From NCBI GenBank assembly GCA_947175305.1, contig CAMWMO010000098.1, forward strand, positions 1 through 6,514: a stretch of 6,514 nt of DNA, given 5' to 3'. Shown here piece after piece: positions 1 through 5,463 of the stretch. The stretch comes from an uncultured Lachnospiraceae bacterium (GTDB taxonomy: Bacteria; Bacillota; Clostridia; Lachnospirales; Lachnospiraceae). Every line of letters begins with the position of its first letter. The stretch's first letter is position 1. Under the pieces are notes generated by a model that had not been told where the DNA came from, searched no databases, and saw only the letters and a program-made list of their open reading frames with translations. The position numbers and the translations under genes were made by a program.

Positions 1-1284
1 GAGGAGATCCCTACTTCTACCTTCGGTGATCCCAACGGTACCCACATGGAGATGTGGACATTCGTAGAACTGCACGGACAGCACTATGGCAATATGGTTG
101 AGAAGTGGAATGAGCAGAATCCCGACAGAACCATCGAGATCACCTGCACTACATATCCTTACGCTGACATGCATACAAAACTGTTAACTTCCCTGACAGC
201 AGGTACAGGCGCACCTGATATCTGCGATGTAGAGATCGGTCAGTTCCCTAATGTGGTAACGGGTCTTGACACATGGCTTGTTCCCCAGAATGACACAGCG
301 GCTCCTTATCTGGACACCATGGTTAAAGCGAGAATGGATGTCTATGCAGGTTCCGACGGCAACTACTATGGTATTCCTTACCATGTAGGTGCATTCGTTA
401 TGTACTATAACGTAGCGGCTATGTCCGAGGCGATGGGCATTTCTCAAGATGAGGTGATCTCCAAGATCGACAGCGTTGTGACATGGGATGACTATGCAGC
501 GCTCGGTGAGGAGTATCTGGCAGCACTTGGCAATCCTGAGGGTAAGTATTGGACTTCCGTTGATACAGGCGGCGTGGACTGGCAGTGGATCGCTATGGCT
601 GAGTACGGCGACGACTGGACAGGTGGTTTCGACGGCAAGGCTAACGTACAGCTTGATTCCGTTAAGAAGATGTGTACCATGGAGCAGAATTGGTTGAACA
701 GCGGTCTTGCACAGGTTTCTCCTGACGGGCACGTTGACTTAGAGGCAGGCTTCCAGAACATTCTGGATCACAACATCGTATCTTTCCCGAAAGCTATGTG
801 GTACATGAGCCGTTTCACCAACTATATGCCTGAGGAAAAGGGCAACTGGTATATCGCTAAGTGTCCTGTATTCGAGGCTGGTCAGCCTTGTTCCGTAGGT
901 GTGGGCGGTACCGGTACTGTTGTGACACAGCAGGCTGGCGATAAGGATCTCGCTTCCGAATTCCTCTGCTGGGCTAAGATGTCTGAGGAAGGTGAGCAGC
1001 TGATCTGGGATAACCTTGGATTCGACGTATGTAACACCGCTCTCTGGAACGATGATGCTTTCGCACACGACGACAATAACCAGTATAATGCGTTCTTCAT
1101 CAACTATCCTTATGATGTACTCTACAGCATTAAGGATGATATCGGCAAAATTTACGCTGTAGCAATCAGCCCGACCATCAACGAGCAGATGTGTAACGTG
1201 ACCCTGAACGACATGTTTGAGAATGGCGTGGACGTTGAGGAAGCGCTGCAGGCGGCTCAGGATGTAGTTGATCTGGAGCAATAG
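1..1284 (+). CDS. Carbohydrate ABC transporter substrate-binding protein (5'-truncated by window edge)
   Basis: Extracellular solute-binding protein of family 1, MalE-like, expected to be a lipoprotein that captures a mono- or oligosaccharide outside the membrane and delivers it to the two downstream permeases. The frame is open from base 1, so 427 residues are visible. The Met codons at 46 and 52 are internal, because coding sequence continues upstream of them. The signal peptide, lipobox and perhaps 20-40 residues lie outside the window. The characteristic family stretch AGTGAPDICDVEIGQF lies at visible residues 67-82, following a Trp-rich first beta strand (MEMWTFVEL, residues 16-24). The protein is rich in Trp and Tyr, as expected for stacking on sugar rings. 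The stop is TAG at 1282-1284. The family is clear and the genetic context fits. The exact sugar cannot be read from sequence. Confidence 0.93.
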   Translation, partial: EEIPTSTFGDPNGTHMEMWTFVELHGQHYGNMVEKWNEQNPDRTIEITCTTYPYADMHTKLLTSLTAGTGAPDICDVEIGQFPNVVTGLDTWLVPQNDTAAPYLDTMVKARMDVYAGSDGNYYGIPYHVGAFVMYYNVAAMSEAMGISQDEVISKIDSVVTWDDYAALGEEYLAALGNPEGKYWTSVDTGGVDWQWIAMAEYGDDWTGGFDGKANVQLDSVKKMCTMEQNWLNSGLAQVSPDGHVDLEAGFQNILDHNIVSFPKAMWYMSRFTNYMPEEKGNWYIAKCPVFEAGQPCSVGVGGTGTVVTQQAGDKDLASEFLCWAKMSEEGEQLIWDNLGFDVCNTALWNDDAFAHDDNNQYNAFFINYPYDVLYSIKDDIGKIYAVAISPTINEQMCNVTLNDMFENGVDVEEALQAAQDVVDLEQ

Positions 1285-1286
1285 TC

Positions 1287-1329
1287 GATCGAGCAAGCTC
1301 GATCTCGAGCGCCGCTGACGCGGGCTCGG
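1287..1329 (+). promoter_or_regulatory. GC-rich tandem hairpins after the binding-protein stop, with alternative pairings
   Basis: Directly after the stop codon lies a segment of about 70% GC. The first hairpin pairs GATCGAG (1287-1293) with CTCGATC (1298-1304) around loop CAAG. The second pairs CGAGC (1306-1310) and CCGC (1312-1315) with GCGG (1320-1323) and GCTCG (1324-1328), leaving G1311 bulged and a TGAC loop. CGAGC occurs twice (1290 and 1306) and GCTCG twice (1297 and 1324), so either copy of one can pair with either copy of the other and the folds compete. Neither hairpin is followed by a T-run, so a 3'-end stabiliser or processing site is more likely than a terminator. The base pairing is seen directly; the role is inferred. 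Confidence 0.5.
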
Positions 1330-1352
1330 CATGGAGAATTTAGGAATTACAT

Positions 1353-1387
1353 AGAGGGGATTGTGAATGCAATCCCCTCTTCTTGTA
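1353..1387 (+). terminator. Intercistronic hairpin, probable leaky terminator or attenuator
   Basis: GAGGGGATTG (1354-1363) pairs perfectly with CAATCCCCTC (1370-1379) around the six-base loop TGAATG; A1353-T1380 adds an eleventh pair. The following bases, TTCTTGT, form only a weak T-tract. Its place between the binding-protein gene and the permease genes fits a partial terminator or RNA-stability element that keeps permease levels below binding-protein levels, a common design in importer operons. The stem is seen directly; partial termination is inferred. Confidence 0.68.
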
Positions 1388-1418
1388 AAGAAAGCAAAAA
1401 ACTATCGGGGTTATTGAT

Positions 1419-1424
1419 AAGGAG
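1419..1424 (+). promoter_or_regulatory. Ribosome binding site of the MalF-type permease
   Basis: AAGGAG lies 9 bases before ATG 1434 but only 3 bases before the in-frame GTG at 1428. The spacing therefore favours the ATG as the start codon. Confidence 0.8.
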
Positions 1425-1433
1425 TGTGTGCGT

Positions 1434-2333
1434 ATGAATAAATTTAAGAAATTTTTCTATTCACAGAAGGCAGCGCCATATGTATTTGTGCTTCCTTTTT
1501 TGCTTAGTTTAGCGTTTTTTTGGGTTTATCCGCTTTGCAGTACGATTACTATGAGTTTTCAGGATATTACACCCACAGGCACAGAGTGGGTGGGTTTGAA
1601 GAATTTCCAAAAGCTGCTCAAGGATACCGTGTTCCACACGGCGATCTTAAACAGCTTTGAATATATGTTACTGACACTGGTACTGTTGATACCGTTTCCG
1701 ATGTTTTTTGCGGTATTGATGGATTCCAGACTTGTGAAAGCGAAGGGCTTCTGGAAAGCCTGTCTGTATGTACCGGCTCTTACCTCCGTAGTTATTTCCG
1801 GTACTTTGTTTAGACTGATGTTCTCCGAGTATACGACCGGTCAGATGAATGTGATCACTTCGGCTCTCGGACTTGGAACTTATAAATGGCTTAAGATGAA
1901 AGCTACCGGTCTTGGCGCGCTGCTTGTTGTGGCTTGCTGGCGGTGGACCGGCGTTAATATGCTCTACTTTATATCCGGATTAAAAGGAATCGATACGGCT
2001 ATGTATGAGGCAGCTGATATTGATGGTGCAAATTCCTGGCAGAAATTCCGTTATGTTACCATTCCTTTATTGAAACCGACTACGATCTATGTACTCACGA
2101 TCAGCGTATACGCAGGTCTGGCGATGTTCATGGAGTCCTACATGTTGTGGGCGGGTCCCGATTCGCCGAACAACATCGGTATGACGATCGTGGGCTATCT
2201 GTACAACCGCGGTATCCGTAAGAATCAGCTTGGATATGGCAGCGCAGTAGGTATTGTCCTGCTTGTGATCGCGCTTGCTATCAATGTGGTTCAGTTGGTG
2301 CTGAACGGAACATTTAAGAAGGAGGAAAAATGA
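1434..2333 (+). CDS. Carbohydrate ABC transporter permease, MalF/UgpA type
   Basis: Inner-membrane permease of a CUT1-type sugar importer, 299 residues from the ATG at 1434. It forms half of the translocation channel with the next gene product. The N-terminus is short and basic (MNKFKKFF). About six hydrophobic segments follow, at roughly residues 15-40, 73-97, 107-130, 158-181, 216-238 and 267-291. The cytoplasmic EAA loop that docks the ATPase is well preserved: E192-A-A-D-I-D-G198, then IPLLKP around 210-215. The motif GLKNFQKLL near residue 55 is also typical of MalF-type permeases. The length is normal for the family when the large MalF periplasmic loop of enteric bacteria is lacking. 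The stop TGA at 2331 is followed after 1 base by the next start, so translation is probably coupled. Substrate unknown. Confidence 0.95.
   Translation: MNKFKKFFYSQKAAPYVFVLPFLLSLAFFWVYPLCSTITMSFQDITPTGTEWVGLKNFQKLLKDTVFHTAILNSFEYMLLTLVLLIPFPMFFAVLMDSRLVKAKGFWKACLYVPALTSVVISGTLFRLMFSEYTTGQMNVITSALGLGTYKWLKMKATGLGALLVVACWRWTGVNMLYFISGLKGIDTAMYEAADIDGANSWQKFRYVTIPLLKPTTIYVLTISVYAGLAMFMESYMLWAGPDSPNNIGMTIVGYLYNRGIRKNQLGYGSAVGIVLLVIALAINVVQLVLNGTFKKEEK
2321..2325 (+). promoter_or_regulatory. Ribosome binding site of the MalG-type permease, inside the previous gene
   Basis: GGAGG lies within the last codons of the upstream permease and 9 bases before ATG 2335. This supports that start and translational coupling of the two permeases. 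Confidence 0.8.
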
Positions 2334-2334
2334 T

Positions 2335-3219
2335 ATGGCAGATACAACCTCTGTAAAAAAAGAAACCACAAGTATGAGAACCAAGAGGAATATCCTGACG
2401 GTTTTTGCTACAGCATTGTTCGCGCTTCTTTCCTTTATCATTATATATCCTCTGTTTGCCGGACTGCTGGCATCCTTTAGACCGGGTACCGAGCTGATCC
2501 GCCGGGGTCTGAGTGTCAATCTGGATTTCAGTACCATGACGCTGGCGAACTATAAATATCTGTTTGGCAATAACGTGGATGGCCACAAATATTTTATGTG
2601 GTATAAGAACAGTCTGGTTCTGATGCTCGTAACGGTGTTCCTGACACTGCTTGTCTGCTACATCGTGGCATACGGACTGACCATGTACAATTACAGACTG
2701 AAAAACTTCCTGTTTTTCATGGTGATCGCTACCATGATGGTTCCCTTTGAGATTTTGATTCTCCCGCTCTATAAGGAGATGATCACTCTGAAGCTGATCG
2801 ATACCATCTGGGGCGTCATGCTGCCGGGCATCTGCGGCGCATCCACGATCTTCTTCTTCCGTCAGTATATGTCGGGACTGCCGAAGGATCTTCTGGATGC
2901 GGGACGTATCGACGGCGCTACCGAGTATGGTATCTGCTTTAAGATCATGATGCCAATCACAAAGCCTGCGTTTGCGGCTATGGCGATTCTGTGTGCTATG
3001 GGTTCATGGAACAATGTGCTTTGGCCGATGCTTGTATACAGGAGTGCTGATAAATTCACACTTCCGATTGGTTTGAATACCCTGCTCACACCGTATGGAA
3101 ACAACTACGATGTGCTGATTGCCGGATCCATGTTTGGTATCCTTCCGGTATTCATTATCTTCCTCTGCTTCCAGAGATACTTTATCGAAGGTATGACAGC
3201 AGGAGCGGTAAAAGGCTAG
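2335..3219 (+). CDS. Carbohydrate ABC transporter permease, MalG/UgpE type
   Basis: Second inner-membrane permease of the CUT1 sugar importer, 294 residues, partner of the MalF-type protein just upstream. Hydrophobic segments are visible at about residues 20-45, 92-118, 124-146, 156-176, 211-232 and 266-288. The EAA loop reads DAGRIDGATEYG (188-199), followed by MPITKP (206-211). Asp and Gly replace the Glu and second Ala of the textbook motif, a tolerated variation in MalG-type proteins, while the key Gly194 is kept. The C-terminus, YFIEGMTAGAVKG, is the hallmark ending of MalG-family sugar permeases and shows that the gene is full length. No ATPase gene follows before the terminator, so a shared ATPase encoded elsewhere must power the importer. 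Substrate unknown. Confidence 0.95.
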   Translation: MADTTSVKKETTSMRTKRNILTVFATALFALLSFIIIYPLFAGLLASFRPGTELIRRGLSVNLDFSTMTLANYKYLFGNNVDGHKYFMWYKNSLVLMLVTVFLTLLVCYIVAYGLTMYNYRLKNFLFFMVIATMMVPFEILILPLYKEMITLKLIDTIWGVMLPGICGASTIFFFRQYMSGLPKDLLDAGRIDGATEYGICFKIMMPITKPAFAAMAILCAMGSWNNVLWPMLVYRSADKFTLPIGLNTLLTPYGNNYDVLIAGSMFGILPVFIIFLCFQRYFIEGMTAGAVKG

Positions 3220-3252
3220 GGAGATTAATTTCGGGCATACACTCCAAGTGCC

Positions 3253-3306
3253 AGGGGCTGCTGCGACGCCGGTTTTCCGGCGATAGCAGCGGCCTCTTTC
3301 TTTTAT
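3253..3306 (+). terminator. Rho-independent terminator of the sugar-importer operon
   Basis: A long stem pairs 3253-3264 with 3286-3297 (12 pairs including two G-U). After a small internal loop it continues with CGCCGG (3267-3272) pairing CCGGCG (3277-3282) around a TTTT loop. The run TTTCTTTTAT follows from 3298. It begins about 34 bases after the permease stop and is the strongest terminator in the window. Confidence 0.88.
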
Positions 3307-3326
3307 ATACGGCGTACATACAGAAT

Positions 3327-3331
3327 GAGGA
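3327..3331 (+). promoter_or_regulatory. Ribosome binding site that sets the GGDEF-EAL-LamG start
   Basis: GAGGA is 5 bases before ATG 3337. The upstream in-frame ATG at 3325 has no purine-rich site before it and overlaps this one, so 3337 is the better start. No convincing -35/-10 pair is visible in the short space between the terminator and this site. Confidence 0.65.
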
Positions 3332-3336
3332 CGAAC

Positions 3337-5307
3337 ATGAAAACTATATTTGACAATCTGATTGACCGTGTAAAAAATGAGAGAAACGTGGATTATCTGA
3401 CCGGTATGGTCAATAGAAGGGGTCTTCACGAGATCTGGGAGGCGCTGTCTGACGAGGTATCCGTCCATTGCCTCTATATGGATGTCGATAATTTTAAGCT
3501 GGTCAACGACGTGTACGGGCATGCAAAGGGCGATGAACTGCTCATGTTTGTGAGCGCCCTCCTTCAGAAGGTTTTTCCGGGACAGCTTGTGGTGCGGTTA
3601 GGCGGCGATGAGTTTGTGGTACTCTGCGATGCAAAAGTGTGCAGCGAGGGGATGGAGGAGAAACTCGAACTGTTACAGCATAGACTGCGGGAAGAGTTTG
3701 ACGAGTCTCTGAAAGATGTCCTCTCGTTCAGCATCGGGCTTGTCTGTGATCAGAATATCTCGGAAAATCTGTCTGTGATTCTGGATCAGGCCGATGAGGC
3801 AATGTACTATGTCAAGAAAAACGGAAAAGGAAGTTATGTAAACTATGAGATCATACGGAAGGAACTTGATGAACAGAGGGCGATGAAGGACAGAGCGCTC
3901 ACTTCCTTTCGGGAGGAGGAATTTGAACTGCGCTTTCAGCCCATGGTCTATCTGCAGAACTCGGATGTGTACGCGGCAAAGGCTGCTCTGTACTGGCATT
4001 TTCCGGGGAAGGATGTATTGGATGAGGAGACCTTTGGCCCTGTGCTGGAGCAGTACGGTGTGATCACCAAATTAGATAAGATGGTTTTTGAACAGATCTG
4101 TCAATGGAAACAGCGATGGAAGAATACGGTCTTTGAGACGCTTCAGATTTATGTCCGCATCTCCGCCAGAACGATTTTACGCAGCGACGGATTGCAGCAT
4201 ATCAGAGAGTGCCTGGAGAATTATCAGGTCAGACCGGAGGAGATCAAGTTCTGTATTGAGGAGGAAAGTTTTCTCGGACGCAGTGAGAAGATCGTCTATG
4301 CGGTAGAAACCCTGTCCGAAATGGGGTTTGAGATTGCCATTGACAACTTTGGTTCCGCTTCTTCCTTTAAGGTGTTACAGCATGTTCCGGCGAATATTTT
4401 GAAGTTGGATCCAAGGCTTTTACGTTCTGAGAGGGGCAACGGCAAGCGACCGCTTTTATTGCTTCGCAACGTGATCGGGCTGGGCCGCGATCTGTGTTTT
4501 ATGATCGTGGCCCAGGGGATTGAGAATACCACACAGGCGGGTGCGCTGGCTAATTTTGGGGCGCAGCTCGGGGTGGGGGATTTTTACGGGAAACCGCAGC
4601 TGCCGGAAACGTTCTATGAGATGTATCACGACCGGTATTTCTTTGTCAGCAACCGGATTCCAACGGTTTATTCCTTTGAGCATCATCTTAAGGACGCGGA
4701 TGGAAAGAACGAGGGGCAGATTCTGGGAGAAGGGATCACCTATGATACCGGTGTGGTAGCGGGTCAGATGGCGCTTTCCTTCCCGGGAGGCAAGGTGGGG
4801 GAAAATATAGTCAGCCTGCCGAAGACTGTCATGTACAGCGAGAGTTATACCATTTGTCTGTGGGTCAACACGGCGGAAATGCAGTCATGGACGAGTGTGG
4901 TCTATATCACCTATCTGGACGGATTCTTAAGTCTGGTGCCCTCGGATGCGATCTGCAGTTGTGTGTTCCGTATGAAGGATGATCGGGAAGTAAATGAATG
5001 GTTTGATATTTTTGGTCGTCATGCGGTGCCCGGAGAGTGGGCCTATATGTGCGTATCCTGTGATGTGATCACGGGATTGGTGAGACTTTACTTTAATGGT
5101 ATGCTGATCGGCAGCAAGGATCAGGCGCCGAATCTGAAGGTGCCTGATCGGGTGATCATAGGCGGGGACGAATATCAGAAATCTTTCCACGGCAAGGTGG
5201 CCGGACTGGAGATTTATCACTGTGTACTTCCGGAGGAAGAGATTGAACGGAAATTTCGGGAGTACCAGAGTGATCCCACATTTCTGGGAACGAAAGGACG
5301 AAAATAG
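3337..5307 (+). CDS. Soluble GGDEF - degenerate EAL - LamG-like jelly-roll protein
   Basis: Predicted diguanylate cyclase with an inactive EAL domain and a C-terminal lectin-like fold, 656 residues. GGDEF domain, about 17-168: DYLTGMVNRRG (19-29), metal-site MDVDNFKLVND (48-58) and an intact GGDEF at 89-93, so c-di-GMP synthesis from GTP is plausible. The RxxD inhibitory site is replaced by FPGQ (80-83). EAL domain, about 195-430: the EAL motif is KAA (215-217), the Asn of the VNLS strand is R274, EITE reads IEEE (307-310), DDFGTGYSS is shortened to DNFGSASS (336-343), the AEGVE motif is AQGIE (392-396) and the QGY Gln is V413. K356 is kept. Phosphodiesterase activity is therefore unlikely. 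LamG-like domain, about 443-640, from VYSFEHHLKDADG through GEWAYMCVSCD (566-576) and LYFNGMLIGS (584-593) to the FHGKVAGLEIYH segment. There is no signal peptide or membrane helix, so it is presumably cytoplasmic. The in-frame ATG at 3325 would add four residues. Confidence 0.9.
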   Translation: MKTIFDNLIDRVKNERNVDYLTGMVNRRGLHEIWEALSDEVSVHCLYMDVDNFKLVNDVYGHAKGDELLMFVSALLQKVFPGQLVVRLGGDEFVVLCDAKVCSEGMEEKLELLQHRLREEFDESLKDVLSFSIGLVCDQNISENLSVILDQADEAMYYVKKNGKGSYVNYEIIRKELDEQRAMKDRALTSFREEEFELRFQPMVYLQNSDVYAAKAALYWHFPGKDVLDEETFGPVLEQYGVITKLDKMVFEQICQWKQRWKNTVFETLQIYVRISARTILRSDGLQHIRECLENYQVRPEEIKFCIEEESFLGRSEKIVYAVETLSEMGFEIAIDNFGSASSFKVLQHVPANILKLDPRLLRSERGNGKRPLLLLRNVIGLGRDLCFMIVAQGIENTTQAGALANFGAQLGVGDFYGKPQLPETFYEMYHDRYFFVSNRIPTVYSFEHHLKDADGKNEGQILGEGITYDTGVVAGQMALSFPGGKVGENIVSLPKTVMYSESYTICLWVNTAEMQSWTSVVYITYLDGFLSLVPSDAICSCVFRMKDDREVNEWFDIFGRHAVPGEWAYMCVSCDVITGLVRLYFNGMLIGSKDQAPNLKVPDRVIIGGDEYQKSFHGKVAGLEIYHCVLPEEEIERKFREYQSDPTFLGTKGRK

Positions 5308-5321
5308 AAGATGTGAAGATT

Positions 5322-5357
5322 GCCAAAAACTCTCTCTATGCAGGAGAGTTTTTTGGC
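5322..5357 (+). terminator. Rho-independent terminator after the GGDEF-EAL-LamG gene
   Basis: ACTCTC (5329-5334) pairs with GAGAGT (5344-5349), extended by the A-run 5325-5329 against the T-run 5349-5354 and by GCC against GGC at the ends. The hairpin lies 14 bases after the stop codon. The A-tract and T-tract flanks could let it work in both directions, though no gene faces it on the other strand within the window. Confidence 0.8.
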
Positions 5358-5399
5358 TTGCCTATAAATTCTGCCTGTAAGGGAAATAGGAGATATAGA

Positions 5400-5428
5400 T
5401 TGGAAAAAGTATGAAAAGGGAGTATAAT
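5400..5428 (+). promoter_or_regulatory. Sigma-A type promoter of the chemotaxis receptor gene
   Basis: TTGGAA (5400-5405) and a perfect TATAAT (5423-5428) are separated by 17 bases. This puts transcription start near 5435 and leaves a leader of about 30 bases. A second TATAAT at 5438-5443 lacks a good -35. It lies between a terminator and a start codon, which supports independent transcription of the receptor. Confidence 0.75.
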
Positions 5429-5449
5429 ATAGTTGTTTATAATTTACAT

Positions 5450-5455
5450 GGGGGT
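5450..5455 (+). promoter_or_regulatory. Ribosome binding site of the chemotaxis receptor
   Basis: GGGGGT is 8 bases before ATG 5464. It is an atypical all-G version of the usual AGGAGG but can still pair with the 16S rRNA tail through one G-U. The ATG at 5448 that overlaps it is in another frame, which soon closes. Confidence 0.55.
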
Positions 5456-5463
5456 AATACAAA

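Noticed and set aside
184..732. 182-codon open frame on the - strand inside the binding-protein gene
   Set aside because: It lies wholly opposite a clear family-1 solute-binding gene, has no recognisable domain, and is a shadow frame.
1285..1433. Riboswitch (including c-di-GMP GEMM type) in the intergenic gaps
   Set aside because: The three gaps (1285-1433, 3220-3336, 5308-5463) show hairpins and terminators but none of the conserved GEMM core or other riboswitch signatures I know.
1732..1748. Catabolite-repression (cre) site resembling TGAAAGCG inside the first permease
   Set aside because: The right half does not match the palindromic consensus and it lies within coding sequence.
3298..3336. 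Promoter for the GGDEF gene using the AT-rich TATATA at 3304-3309
   Set aside because: A 17-base spacing places the -35 inside the terminator stem at CGATAG, which does not resemble TTGACA.
3004..3522. 172-codon open frame on the - strand across the permease-GGDEF gap
   Set aside because: It overlaps the permease end, the operon terminator and the GGDEF domain; there is no recognisable domain and it runs against all real genes.
5365..5463. Sigma-28 (flagellar) promoter upstream of the chemoreceptor
   Set aside because: No TAAA followed at about 15 bases by GCCGATAA is present; the sigma-A match is much better.
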